Below, in pieces: positions 21,932 through 30,776 of a stretch of DNA of 33,100 nt. The stretch is from Arthrobacter koreensis (GTDB lineage Bacteria > Actinomycetota > Actinomycetes > Actinomycetales > Micrococcaceae). The notes beneath the pieces are model-generated. The model worked only from the letters and a program-made list of their open reading frames with translations, ran no database searches and had not been told where the DNA came from. The translations under genes and the position numbers were made by a program. Positions within the stretch are counted from its first letter, which is position 1; each line of letters starts with the position of its first letter. Location of the stretch: positions 1 to 33,100 of the forward strand of contig NZ_WACG01000004.1 of the NCBI RefSeq assembly GCF_009193255.1, given 5' to 3'.

Positions 21932-24900
21932 CTACTCCTTGAAGATCGCGTCCAGCACCTGGTGCGCCCACTGCAGCATCTCCGCGTCCTGCAGGTCCCG
22001 GCCACCGATCTTCGCGGTCTTGGGCTTCGGGATCAGGATCGCATTCAGCGCCGGCTTCACCTGCGAGCCCGGGTACATCCGCTGCAGGCGCATGGTCCGG
22101 GATTCGGGCAGGTCTCCCGGGGAGAACTTGATGAAGTTGCCCTGCAGCGCCACGTCGGTCAGCCCGGCCGAGCGCGCATCGACACGGAAGCGGGCGACGT
22201 CGATCAGGTTCTTCACTTCCTGCGGCGGTTCGCCGTAGCGGTCCACCAGTTCGGCGAGGACCTCGTCGATCGCCTCGTTCGTCAGCGCGGAAGCCAGCTT
22301 GCGGTAGGCCTCCAGGCGCAGCCGCTCCCCCGGAACATAGTCGTGCGGCAGGTGCGCGTTCACCGGCAGCTCGATCTTCATCTCGGCGGCCTTCTCCTCG
22401 GCCTCGCCGCGGAAGTCCGCCACGGCCTCGCCGACCAGCCGGATGTACAGGTCGAAGCCGACGCCGGCAATGTGCCCGGACTGCTCGCCGCCCAGCAGGT
22501 TGCCGGCACCGCGGATCTCCAGGTCCTTCATGGCCAGCTGCATACCGGCGCCGAGTTCGTTGTGCGCTGCGACAGCCTTCAGCCGCTCCAGCGCCGTCTC
22601 GCCCAGGGGCTTTTCCGACGGGTAGAGGAAGTACGCGTAGGCGCGTTCCCGGCCGCGGCCCACACGTCCGCGCAGCTGGTGCAGCTGGGACAGGCCAAAG
22701 TGGTCCGCCCGGTCCACGATCAGGGTGTTGGCGTTGGAGATGTCCAGGCCGGTTTCGATGATGGTGGTGCACACCAGCACATCGAACCGTTTCTCCCAGA
22801 AGTCCACGATGATCTGCTCAAGCTTCGCTTCGCTCATCTGGCCGTGCGCGACGGCGATCCGGGCTTCCGGGACCAGCTCCTGCAGGTGCGCGGCGGTCCT
22901 GTCGATGGAGGAGACCCGGTTGTGCACAAAGAACACCTGGCCTTCACGCATCAGTTCGCGGCGGATCGCGGCCGACGCCTGCTTGTCCGTATACGGGCCA
23001 ACATAGGTCAGCACCGGGTGCCGTTCCTCCGGCGGGGTGGCCAGGGTGGAGGTCTCGCGGATGCCGGTCAGCGACATCTCCAGGGTTCGCGGAATCGGCG
23101 TAGCGCTCATGGCCAGCACGTCCACGTTGGTGCGCAGCTTCTTCAGCGCTTCCTTGTGTTCGACGCCGAAGCGCTGCTCCTCATCCACGATCACCAGGCC
23201 AAGATCCTTGAACTGGACCTCCTGCGAGAGCAGCCGGTGCGTGCCGATGATGACGTCCACGGACCCGTTGAGCACGCCTTCGATGACTTCCTTCGCCTGC
23301 TTGGCGGTCTGGAAGCGGGAGAGCGTGGCTACGCGGACGGGGAAACCGGAGAAGCGTTCGGAGAAGGTTTCCAGGTGCTGCTGGGCGAGCAGCGTCGTTG
23401 GGACCAGGACAGCAACCTGCTTGCCGTCCTGCACGGCCTTGAACGCAGCGCGCACCGCAATCTCGGTCTTGCCGTAACCGACGTCGCCGGAGACCAGCCG
23501 GTCCATGGGAATCTCGCGTTCCATGTCCGCCTTGACCTCATTGATGGTGGTCAGCTGGTCCGGCGTCTCCACGTACGGGAATGCCTCTTCCAGCTCGCGC
23601 TGCCACGGGGTGTCCTGCCCGAAGGCGTGCCCCTTGGATGACATACGAGCGGAGTAGAGCCGGATCAGTTCCCCGGCGATTTCCTTGACGGCCTTGCGGG
23701 CCTTGGACTTGGTCTTCGCCCAGTCGGAGCCGCCCATCTTGGACAGCACCGGGGTCTCCCCGCCCACGTAGCGGGTGATCTGGTCCAGCTGGTCGGTCGG
23801 CACGAACAGCCGGTCCCCCGGCGCTCCGCGCTTTGACGGCGCGTACTCCAGCACCAGGTATTCACGGACCGTCTTGTTTACCCCGGCCCCGGTGGCACGC
23901 TGCAGCAGCTCCACGAACCGGCCTACGCCATGCTGTTCGTGCACCACGTAGTCGCCTTCCTGCAGCTGCAGGGGGTCGACGGCGTTGCGCCGCCGGGAGG
24001 GCATCTTGCGCATGTCCTTGGTGGAGTACGTGCTGGCCCGGCCCAGCAGGTCCGCCTCGGTGAGCAGGCCCATCTTCAGGTTGTCGAAGACGAAGCCGCG
24101 CCCGGCGCTGGCGGTGGTTATTTCGATGATGCCCGGCTGCGGCGCGGAGTCCAGGGAGTCCACCCGGGCGGCGGGGATGTCATTGTCGTGGAACAGTTCG
24201 GCCAGCCGGGAGGCCGGGCCAGGCCCTTCGGTAACCACGACGACGCGCCATTGGTCCCTGATCCGGGAGCCGATGAAGTCCATCATCTCCGCCACGTCGC
24301 CCTTGTAACCCCGCGGTTCGCGGGCGTTGATCGTCAGGGTGTCGATGTCCAGGACGGTCTCGGCGTCCGGATTGAAGGACGTGATGGCCCACCACGCGAC
24401 GTCGTTGGCCAGGGCCGCGGAGCGGGTGTCCGTCAGGGAGCGGAAGCTGGCGGCTTCCAGGTCCGCGCTGAGCCCGGCGGAGAGATCTACGGGCGCCGCA
24501 CCGCCGTCGGACGCCGTGGCCCACGCGGCAGCCAGGAATTCCTCGTTGGTGGATTCAAGGTCATGGGCGCGGGCGCGGACTTTCTCCGGTTCAATGACCA
24601 CGGAAATGGAGCCGGCCGGGAGCTGGCTCATCAGCGGCACCATTTCATCCACCAGCACCGGGGCCAGGGATTCCATGCCTTCGACGGCGATGCCCCCGGC
24701 GATCTTCTCCAGCATGTCCGCGGCGGCCGGCATCTGGCCCTGCAGCTTCGCGGCCCGGCTCATGACGTCCGGGGTGATGAGCAGTTCGCGGCACGGAGGG
24801 GCGTAGAGCTCCTTGGGGTGGACCACGTGCTCGCCGGTCAGGGTCCGCTGGTCGGCCACGGCGAACCAGCGCATCGAGTCCACCTCGTCGCCGAAGAAGT

Positions 24901-25549
24901 CTATGCGGATGGGATGGTCGTCGGTGGGCGGGAACACGTCAAGGATGCCGCCGCGCACGGCGAACTCGCCGCGGTGGGACACCATGTCCACGCGGGCGTA
25001 GGCGGCGTCGGCGAGCGCCTTGACGACGGCATCGAACGGCCGTTCATCCCCCACGGCCAGGGACACCGGCTGCAGGTCGCCCAGGCCCTTGACCAGGGGC
25101 TGCACGACGGCGCGGACGGGCGCCACGACAATCTGGATCGGGTGGTCCTCAGGGTGCGCAAGCCGGCGCAGGACCGAGAGCCTGCGGCCCACGGTGTCCG
25201 AGCGGGGTGAAAGCCGCTCGTGGGGCAGGGTCTCCCAGGAGGGGAACTCCTCGATTCCGGCCAGTGGAAGGTAACTGCGCAGGGCTGCGGCGAGGTCTTC
25301 CGCCTCCCGCCCGGTGGCCGTGACGGCGAGGACTACGGGAGGTGCGCCGTCGCTCCCGGCGCCGGTGCCGGCGTCGTGCGCTTCCGCCAGGCCGTCCACC
25401 ATTTCCGCCAGCAGCGCGGCCCGCATACCCTGCGGTGCGCCGATCTCCAGGTCCTGGCTGCGCTTGGCCGGGACCCGCGCGGCATGCGCCCTGAGACGGG
25501 AGTAGGACTTGTCCTCGGCGAGGGCGGCGCGCAGACCGTTCAGGCTCAT
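21932..25549 (-). CDS. mfd: Transcription-repair coupling factor
   Basis: A 1205-residue DNA translocase that removes RNA polymerase stalled at lesions and recruits the UvrA2B repair complex. The order is the UvrB-like N-terminal region with GGILDVFPP and WETLPHERLSPR, the CarD-like RNA polymerase interaction domain (GDYVVHEQHGVGRF and LEYAP), then the RecG-like helicase core with Walker A SGDVGYGKTE near residue 686, DEEQRFG near 790, SATPIPRTL, motif VI QLRGRVGRG, and the C-terminal TRCF domain. ATG 25549 is preferred over in-frame 25600 because AAGGAG lies upstream of it and homologues start with a similar sequence. Its length and motifs are normal. Transcribed toward the methyltransferase remnant. 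Confidence 0.96.
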   Translation of the reverse strand: MSLNGLRAALAEDKSYSRLRAHAARVPAKRSQDLEIGAPQGMRAALLAEMVDGLAEAHDAGTGAGSDGAPPVVLAVTATGREAEDLAAALRSYLPLAGIEEFPSWETLPHERLSPRSDTVGRRLSVLRRLAHPEDHPIQIVVAPVRAVVQPLVKGLGDLQPVSLAVGDERPFDAVVKALADAAYARVDMVSHRGEFAVRGGILDVFPPTDDHPIRIDFFGDEVDSMRWFAVADQRTLTGEHVVHPKELYAPPCRELLITPDVMSRAAKLQGQMPAAADMLEKIAGGIAVEGMESLAPVLVDEMVPLMSQLPAGSISVVIEPEKVRARAHDLESTNEEFLAAAWATASDGGAAPVDLSAGLSADLEAASFRSLTDTRSAALANDVAWWAITSFNPDAETVLDIDTLTINAREPRGYKGDVAEMMDFIGSRIRDQWRVVVVTEGPGPASRLAELFHDNDIPAARVDSLDSAPQPGIIEITTASAGRGFVFDNLKMGLLTEADLLGRASTYSTKDMRKMPSRRRNAVDPLQLQEGDYVVHEQHGVGRFVELLQRATGAGVNKTVREYLVLEYAPSKRGAPGDRLFVPTDQLDQITRYVGGETPVLSKMGGSDWAKTKSKARKAVKEIAGELIRLYSARMSSKGHAFGQDTPWQRELEEAFPYVETPDQLTTINEVKADMEREIPMDRLVSGDVGYGKTEIAVRAAFKAVQDGKQVAVLVPTTLLAQQHLETFSERFSGFPVRVATLSRFQTAKQAKEVIEGVLNGSVDVIIGTHRLLSQEVQFKDLGLVIVDEEQRFGVEHKEALKKLRTNVDVLAMSATPIPRTLEMSLTGIRETSTLATPPEERHPVLTYVGPYTDKQASAAIRRELMREGQVFFVHNRVSSIDRTAAHLQELVPEARIAVAHGQMSEAKLEQIIVDFWEKRFDVLVCTTIIETGLDISNANTLIVDRADHFGLSQLHQLRGRVGRGRERAYAYFLYPSEKPLGETALERLKAVAAHNELGAGMQLAMKDLEIRGAGNLLGGEQSGHIAGVGFDLYIRLVGEAVADFRGEAEEKAAEMKIELPVNAHLPHDYVPGERLRLEAYRKLASALTNEAIDEVLAELVDRYGEPPQEVKNLIDVARFRVDARSAGLTDVALQGNFIKFSPGDLPESRTMRLQRMYPGSQVKPALNAILIPKPKTAKIGGRDLQDAEMLQWAHQVLDAIFKE

Positions 25550-25683
25550 TGCGGGGATATCTCCTTCAGGGCAGGCAACGCAAGAACCCGAAGCTGGCAA
25601 TCAACCCCGGGTAGGTAATTCCAGCCTACCCGTTGCCTGCCTGCGGTAAGCGGGGATACCGCTCAGGGCGAACCCGGGCAAAA

Positions 25684-25719
25684 GGGAGGCCGCCCGCAGG
25701 TTTCTGCGGACGGCCTCCC
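25684..25719 (-). terminator. Intrinsic terminator downstream of the M28 pseudogene
   Basis: gggaggccgcccgcag (25684-25699) and ctgcggacggcctccc (25704-25719) form a 16-bp stem that in the minus-strand RNA has only one wobble pair. The minus strand then reads ttttgcc. It lies between the aminopeptidase pseudogene and mfd and separates the two units. Confidence 0.85.
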
Positions 25720-25741
25720 CCAGTGGGTGAGAGAGGTGCTC

Positions 25742-26424
25742 TTAGCGCAGGGCCTCGTGTCCCTTGTAGGCCGGACCCTGGGTTGCCGGAGCGGACGGCA
25801 GTGCCCGTGCCGACACTCCCGCGCCGCCACGGATATCCGCGTCAGACTGGGCGAAGGTCAGCGTGGTGTGGGCCACGGCGTCGGACATTTCGCCGAGCGC
25901 CTGCTTGCTGATATTGCCCAGGTCGTCGCATGCCGCGTGGTAGCAGGGGTCATAGGACTCGCCGGCTGTTCCGCCGAAGAGCGCCGCTTCCTCTGCGGTC
26001 TTCACGCCTTCGGCCCCGGTGAACAGGCCGCCGGCGGGAATGCCGTTGTTGATGAAGGCCTGGTAGTCGGAGCGTCCGTCGAACTCCGTAGGCGCCGTGG
26101 GCAGCCCCTGGGATGCGAAGTAGTCCTCGAAGACTCCTTCAATCACGTCGGACCCGGTGGGGCCCGTGGACCCGAATGCCCCGCCGTCACCGTCATAGAC
26201 AAACCGGACGAAGTTCGTTGACCCGAGCATGTCGAAGTTCAGGTTGAGCAGGGTATTGGCCAGGCCTGCCTCGGCTGGTTCTTCCCGGGCCCCTGATGGG
26301 AGCCCGGAACTCCCTTTCCTCCGGAGCTGACCTCCGAGGCGAAGGCCGCTGGAACTCCTGCTGAGAGCGTGAGGACTACGGTCGCTGCCAGGGCAGCCCC
26401 GCGCATGGATTTACTAAGTTTCAT
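25742..26424 (-). pseudogene. M28-family secreted aminopeptidase, internally deleted and frameshifted
   Basis: The 5' frame starts at ATG 26424 with a clear signal peptide (KLSKSMRGAALAATVVLTLS, then AGVPAAFAS) and runs only 61 codons to a stop at 26239. The 3' part continues in another frame with LANTLLNLNFDMLGSTNF (26285 to about 26215), FVYDGDGG, and SYDPCYHAACDD, which are diagnostic of Streptomyces griseus-type M28 aminopeptidases. The retained pieces cover the Zn ligands equivalent to SGAP Asp160 and His247, but the segment with His85, Asp97 and Glu131/132 is gone. About half the enzyme is deleted, and the junction shifts the frame. The gene is clearly dead. A terminator follows. Confidence 0.8.
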
Positions 26425-26702
26425 CGTTCCCCTAAGAGTGCGAGTGAATGAACTGGCCGGATGCGCGCCGCCCCCGAGACACAAGCCGTGCCGCGATGCT
26501 AGGCCGGTGCTTCGGGTTCCTAACAGGGCACAGCCCAACTGCAGCCGAAAATTCCCCGGCACTCTTCTCAAGGCAGTCCGATTCGACTAGGTTTCCGCCC
26601 GCCGGAGGGCACCGGCTGTGGCTTTTCACCGGTCCGGCTGGCACGCTGAAAGGCACCGGCATCACTGCATCCGCCTGACCCAGCGCATCGGAGGCCTGCC
26701 CC
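26425..26702. other. Intergenic region between divergent M28 pseudogene and lipoprotein gene
   Basis: 278 bases with no supported gene. The minus strand has AGGGGAACG directly before the aminopeptidase ATG, consistent with its ribosome-binding site. No repeat or RNA structure stood out. Confidence 0.4.
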
Positions 26703-27398
26703 ATGGGACGCACACCGGGAGCCACATCCAGCCGCGGGACTCTGCTCCTGCTCTCCGCCCTGACCGCACTTTCGCTGCTCTTCACAGCGTGCGCCAACGC
26801 CGGGAACCAGGAGGATACTTCCAACAACGCGACCTCCTCGGCAGCTTCCTCCAGCCTGAGCAGTGACTGCGAAACCGGGCCGGAGGCGACGTCGTCGTCC
26901 TGCCAGGCGGCCGGTCCGGGCCGCACGGTCGCAGCTGACCGGTGTCCTGATTCTTCCCCCACGCCGCTGGATGGCGGAGTGATTGAAGGCGCGTTCGGCC
27001 CCTGGTGCGAGAACGCGATCGCGACCTCGTACCCCACGTCCAACACGGAGGTGCTGATCCCGGAGGGGGCGGAGACCGAGCTGACCATCTCCGAAACAGA
27101 CATGGACACCACACTGGATATGCAGGTCCAGGGCTTCCCGGCAGGCGTCGCCTATTCGGCCATCCTGCACGAGGGTCCGTGTGCTGAAAGCCCCGGGGAC
27201 ATCGGACCGGAGTACGTCCACCAAGGCAGCGGCGACACCCCAAGCGCCAGTGTGGCGCTGGATTTCACCACCGAGTCGGACGGTTCAGCGACGGCAACGG
27301 CTACGCTGCCGTTTGTGGTGCCGGACAACGCGTCCGGCAACTCCCTGGTCCTGGAGGACTCGCAGATGCAGACCGTGGGGTGCGTGCGTATTCCGTAG
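26703..27398 (+). CDS. Lipoprotein with a Cu/Zn-superoxide-dismutase-like domain
   Basis: A 231-residue secreted protein. The signal peptide ends in a lipobox FTAC (Cys30), then a Ser/Thr-rich low-complexity linker (about 33-60), and a C-terminal domain of about 130 residues. GFPAGVAYSAILHEGPC aligns with the SodC pattern in which HxH is followed by E-G-x-C; His156 is kept but the first His of the HxH pair is not. YVHQ near 180 could match another metal ligand. Cys160 and Cys227 would form the conserved disulfide. The incomplete copper ligand set suggests a non-enzymatic SodC-like fold. Anchored to the outer face of the membrane. Stands alone, with no operon partner. Confidence 0.6.
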   Translation: MGRTPGATSSRGTLLLLSALTALSLLFTACANAGNQEDTSNNATSSAASSSLSSDCETGPEATSSSCQAAGPGRTVAADRCPDSSPTPLDGGVIEGAFGPWCENAIATSYPTSNTEVLIPEGAETELTISETDMDTTLDMQVQGFPAGVAYSAILHEGPCAESPGDIGPEYVHQGSGDTPSASVALDFTTESDGSATATATLPFVVPDNASGNSLVLEDSQMQTVGCVRIP

Positions 27399-27504
27399 CC
27401 GGGGCACGGCTGCTTTGGGGACTGCCCGGGGAGAGCGACTAGGATGTTTGGCGGGTCCGGTGCAGAAAGCCGGACCTGCCGCACTTTGCCTACCGGAGGA
27501 CCCC

Positions 27505-28002
27505 ATGGCCCTGTCTGCTTCCACCACCCTGCCCTACGACGCCGCCACGCTGACCAAGACCTTCACCGACGAAGGATTCGTCCGCAGCATCAGCGAGCAC
27601 GTAGGCGGTTCCCTGGTCTCTCTGACGGTCGACGGCGATACCTCCGGTCCCTTCACCCTCACCGCGGTGCGCCAGCTGCCCACCGACCGGCTCCCGGACA
27701 TGGCGAAAAAGCTCGTGGGATCCTCCCTGACCGTGACGCAGAAGGAAGAGTGGGACGCCCCGGCAGCAGACGGCTCCCGGACCGCCTCCGTGGACCTGTC
27801 CGTGGGCGGCGTGCCGCTGAAGGTCAGCGCCGTACAGCGGCTGGTGGTCCTGGCCGAAGGCACCCGCGTGGACGTCGAAGGATCCGTCTCCTCCTCCATC
27901 CCGTTCCTCGGGGACAAGATCGCCAAGGCTGCCGAGCCGATGATCGGCAAGGCCCTGACCATTCAGGCTGCCCAGGCCGGCAAGTGGATCGAAAACAACT
28001 AG
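27505..28002 (+). CDS. DUF2505 family protein
   Basis: A 165-residue soluble protein with no signal or membrane segment. The features EGFVRSISEHVGG near residue 28, RQLPTDRLPDMAKKLVGSSL near 63-82 and GTRVDVEGSVSSSIPFLGDK near 122-142, followed by the helix KAAEPMIGKALTIQA, fit DUF2505, a START/Bet v1-like domain found mostly in actinobacteria. ATG 27505 is chosen because of GGAGGA at 27495-27500; the upstream in-frame extension overlaps the preceding gene's 3' region in a different frame. It precedes an SCO4848-like gene by 27 bases, as in other actinobacteria. Such folds bind hydrophobic ligands, but no ligand is known here. Confidence 0.75.
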   Translation: MALSASTTLPYDAATLTKTFTDEGFVRSISEHVGGSLVSLTVDGDTSGPFTLTAVRQLPTDRLPDMAKKLVGSSLTVTQKEEWDAPAADGSRTASVDLSVGGVPLKVSAVQRLVVLAEGTRVDVEGSVSSSIPFLGDKIAKAAEPMIGKALTIQAAQAGKWIENN

Positions 28003-28029
28003 CCCGCGTCACCAGCCAGGAGTACTTCT

Positions 28030-28251
28030 TTGGAACTTTCCACCCCGCTGTCCCTTGTCCTGGTCATCGCCGGCCTCTGGTCGATCATGGTCTGGCCCAT
28101 TTTTCTCAAGCGCGTCCTCAAGGACCCGCAGGCGCGTGACGCCAACGGCGCTCCCACCCGGTTCATGACCACCAACCTCATGATGATCAGCACCGCGATC
28201 ATTTTCGCACTGGCCACTGCCGTGATCGGCGTGCGGGGCCTTATCGGCTAG
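28030..28251 (+). CDS. SCO4848-like small membrane protein
   Basis: A 73-residue protein with two hydrophobic helices (about 6-24 and 47-68) separated by a short basic loop (FLKRVLKDPQARD). The pattern of a first helix with GLWSIMVWPIFLK and a second helix ending GVRGLIG resembles the SCO4848 family of actinobacteria. TTG start at 28030, with AGGAG at 28018-28022. Probably cotranscribed with the DUF2505 gene. Function unknown. Confidence 0.7.
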   Translation: MELSTPLSLVLVIAGLWSIMVWPIFLKRVLKDPQARDANGAPTRFMTTNLMMISTAIIFALATAVIGVRGLIG

Positions 28252-28290
28252 CCGTTTGCAGCTGCGTCCCTGCCCCCGGGCCGCAGCATC

Positions 28291-28354
28291 GGTAAAGTGG
28301 GGGAAGGTGAGCCGGGAAGTCTGGTCGGCAGCGAATCTTCCGTACCCGCTTACC
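28291..28354 (+). promoter_or_regulatory. Structured leader upstream of nhaA, riboswitch candidate
   Basis: Three nested helices can be drawn. P1 is 28291-28301 with 28345-28354 (ten pairs with one bulged A, one G-U). P2 is ggaag 28302-28306 with cttcc 28337-28341, separated from P1 by a three-base bulge. P3 is gccg 28311-28314 with cggc 28326-28329 around an 11-base loop ggaagtctggt. The structure ends four bases before the AGGAG (28359-28363 region) of nhaA. A compact, purine-rich loop held by stacked helices directly before an ion antiporter fits a sensing leader. A T run (tttt, 28355-28358) just after P1 would also permit attenuation. No Rfam family is assigned. Confidence 0.5.
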
Positions 28355-28372
28355 TTTTAGGAGCTCTCTTTC

Positions 28373-29752
28373 ATGGCCTCAAACGAGCCGAATCCCCAGC
28401 CCTCAGGATCAACCAAAGTCTTTTTCGGCCGTTCCAGCTACAGCGAGCACCTCCGCATCGGCGAGATCCTCCGCAAGGAAACCGTGGGCGGCATCCTGCT
28501 GCTCATCGCCACGGTGGCGGCGCTCATCTGGGCCAACTCACCGGCGTCGGAAAGCTACTTCTCCGTCCGCGACTTCACGTTCGGCTACGAGCCATGGCAC
28601 CTGGACCTGAGCGTCGGGGCGTGGGCGGCCGACGGACTGCTGGCTATTTTCTTCTTCCTCGTGGGTCTGGAGCTCAAGAAGGAATTTGTCGCCGGTGACC
28701 TGCGGCAGATCAGCAAGGCGATCGTGCCGGTGGCCGCAGCCTTCGGCGGAGTCGTCATTCCCGCCCTGATCTACGCGGGCATCCAGGTTGCTACCGGGGC
28801 GGACGGCATGCGCGGCTGGGCCATACCGACGGCGACGGATATCGCCTTCGCGCTGGCCGTCCTGGCTGTCATCAGTTCCCACCTGCCCACGGCCCTGCGG
28901 ATTTTCCTGCTGACCCTTGCCGTGGTCGATGACCTCATTGCGATCACCATCATCGCGCTCTTCTACTCCGAAGACGTGAACCTGCTGATGCTGGGGCTCA
29001 TGCTGGTTCCGCTGGCCCTCTTCACAGTGCTGGTGCAGCGCGCCCCGCGGTTCTTCGGAACCCGTCCGTGGGCGTTCTGGGTGTTCCTGGCTCCGCTGGC
29101 CGTGGCCGTCTGGATCCTGATGCATGCTTCCGGCGTACACGCCACAGTTGCCGGCGTGCTGCTCGGGTTCGCTGTTCCGGTACTGCGGCGCGATCCGGCG
29201 GGCGGCACGCTGCCGCACAGTGAAGACAAGCCGGGCCTGGCCGAAATCTTCGAGCACAGGTTCCGCCCCATCTCCACAGGCTTTGCGGTGCCGGCCTTCG
29301 CGTTCTTCTCTGCCGGCGTCGCGATTGGCGGTATTGAAGGCCTGGGCCGCGCGCTGACCGATCCGGTGGCTGTCGGCATCGTGGCCGCCCTGGTTCTCGG
29401 CAAGCCGATCGGCGTGCTGCTGACCACCTGGGTCCTGACGTTCTTCACCAAGGCGACCCTGGACCAGTCGGTGAAGTGGGTGGACCTGACCGGCATCGGC
29501 ATCCTGGCAGGCATCGGCTTCACGGTGTCCCTGCTGGTCAACGATCTCAGCTTCGGCATGGGCTCGGCCCATCACGAGGACGCCAAGATCGCGATCCTAA
29601 CGGCGTCCGTACTCGCCGCCGCCCTGGCGTCGGTCCTGCTCACCATCCGCAACCGCCGCTACGCGGTGCTGGAGAAGGCCGAACGGCTGGACGCGGACAA
29701 CGACGGCATTCCCGACGTGTTCCAGGAGGGCAACGGGCACCCGGGACGCTAG
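28373..29752 (+). CDS. nhaA: Na+/H+ antiporter NhaA
   Basis: A 459-residue inner membrane antiporter that exports Na+ (or Li+) in exchange for protons. About twelve hydrophobic segments are visible. The ion-binding Asp pair is in [10 protein letters not shown] (Asp186-Asp187), with NhaA hallmarks WANSPAS near residue 54, GLELKKEF near 97, [14 protein letters not shown] near 148-161 and [10 protein letters not shown] near 380. The last 40 residues leave the membrane and contain [13 protein letters not shown], a calcium-binding-like D-x-D-x-D-G motif that is unusual for NhaA. AGGAG lies upstream and a structured leader precedes it. Monocistronic by position. Expected to act in sodium and alkaline-pH tolerance. 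Confidence 0.93.
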   Translation: MASNEPNPQPSGSTKVFFGRSSYSEHLRIGEILRKETVGGILLLIATVAALIWANSPASESYFSVRDFTFGYEPWHLDLSVGAWAADGLLAIFFFLVGLELKKEFVAGDLRQISKAIVPVAAAFGGVVIPALIYAGIQVATGADGMRGWAIPTATDIAFALAVLAVISSHLPTALRIFLLTLAVVDDLIAITIIALFYSEDVNLLMLGLMLVPLALFTVLVQRAPRFFGTRPWAFWVFLAPLAVAVWILMHASGVHATVAGVLLGFAVPVLRRDPAGGTLPHSEDKPGLAEIFEHRFRPISTGFAVPAFAFFSAGVAIGGIEGLGRALTDPVAVGIVAALVLGKPIGVLLTTWVLTFFTKATLDQSVKWVDLTGIGILAGIGFTVSLLVNDLSFGMGSAHHEDAKIAILTASVLAAALASVLLTIRNRRYAVLEKAERLDADNDGIPDVFQEGNGHPGR

Positions 29753-29765
29753 GCTCCCCTGCCGC

Positions 29766-30776
29766 TCAGCCCCGCAGTTCGTTCCCTGTAGCCCAGCACT
29801 CGTGGCTGTTCGCGCCCAGCTGGTAGGTCAGGTATACCGGATCGCCGGCGGTTGTCCCGTTCATGGGCTGGACCCGCACGGAGTACTGGGAGAAGTGCTG
29901 GGTGGATCCGCCGGGCTGGCTCAGGCTGGTCCTGAACCTCGTCTGGGTGGTTGCCTGGTTCGTCTGCGCTCCGTAGCGCCCGTTGGCTGACCGGATCGTC
30001 ACGTCGTAGCTGGCGGCGCCGGACGAGGCCGCCCAGTTGAGCACCAGTTCGGCGTACCCGTTCCTGCCACGGACCAGTTCCGGAAGAGTGCACGTCAGCG
30101 GGTTGATCTTGCCCAGCGGCGCAGCGTTTGGCGCTGCTGCTGCGTGCGGATCCGCCCAGTAGCAGTTGGTCACGTTGTAGTGCTCGTACTTGTACGTCCA
30201 GTAGAGCGGGTCACCGGCCACCGATCCGTTCATGGGCATGACGCGCACACGGTAGTCCGTGTAGTACGGCGTCGGGTTCGAAACCGGCTTGCCGTACTGG
30301 TCAACCGCGGCGCGGTCGAAGCGGAACGTGGCGCTGGCAGCCGGAACCGTCTGCGTCTGGGCGTAGGGGTAGGCGGAGTTCGTTGAGGTCACGGAGATGA
30401 CGTAGTGGGTTACGGGCCCGGCCGCGGCCCACGTAAAGGTGGTGTCCGTGCGCTGGTTGCCGGTGGCCGCGGTGCAGGTGCCCGGGGACGGTTTTCCTGG
30501 TCGGGCGGCGAAGACCGGATCTGCCTGGTTGACGACGGTACCGGGCGGGGTGGGCGTTGGCTGCGGGGTGGGAACAGCCGGCACCGGCTTTCCGGCGGTT
30601 ACCGTGATCGCTGCCGTGCCCTGCTGGTTCCACAGTGCCCAGGCAGCCGGTGCGCCGAGGCCCAGCACAACCGTCACGGCGAAGGCAGCCGCGGCAATCC
30701 GGGACCCCGGAAGCTCCCGGAACCGCTGCAGCACGTTCTTCCTCCGCGGCTTGCCCACCTGCTCGTTCTCCTTCAT
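29766..30776 (-). CDS. Secreted/anchored protein with SipW-type signal and two duplicated domains
   Basis: A 336-residue protein. A basic N-terminus (KPRRKNVLQRFREL) is followed by a hydrophobic segment ending in APAAWALWNQQGTA, the TasA-like style of SipW-dependent signal peptides (ALW/YW then alternating polar). A Pro/Thr linker (65-79) precedes two similar domains, each with the block PMNGSVAGDPLYWTY near residue 185 or PMNGTTAGDPVYLTY near 305, so this is an internal duplication of a beta-rich, fibronectin-like unit. NCYWADP and HECWATG end the two units, suggesting disulfides. It overlaps the preceding gene by four bases (ATGA at 30776-30773) and is last in a four-gene operon. The function is unknown; surface or matrix protein is inferred. 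Confidence 0.65.
   Translation of the reverse strand: MKENEQVGKPRRKNVLQRFRELPGSRIAAAAFAVTVVLGLGAPAAWALWNQQGTAAITVTAGKPVPAVPTPQPTPTPPGTVVNQADPVFAARPGKPSPGTCTAATGNQRTDTTFTWAAAGPVTHYVISVTSTNSAYPYAQTQTVPAASATFRFDRAAVDQYGKPVSNPTPYYTDYRVRVMPMNGSVAGDPLYWTYKYEHYNVTNCYWADPHAAAAPNAAPLGKINPLTCTLPELVRGRNGYAELVLNWAASSGAASYDVTIRSANGRYGAQTNQATTQTRFRTSLSQPGGSTQHFSQYSVRVQPMNGTTAGDPVYLTYQLGANSHECWATGNELRG

Noticed and set aside
21254-23641. 795-codon plus-strand frame opposite mfd
   Set aside because: It is antisense to a strongly supported mfd gene, and such long antisense frames are expected from third-position GC bias.
28538-29575. 345-codon minus-strand frame opposite nhaA
   Set aside because: Shadow of a clear membrane antiporter gene; rich in charged residues from GC bias only.
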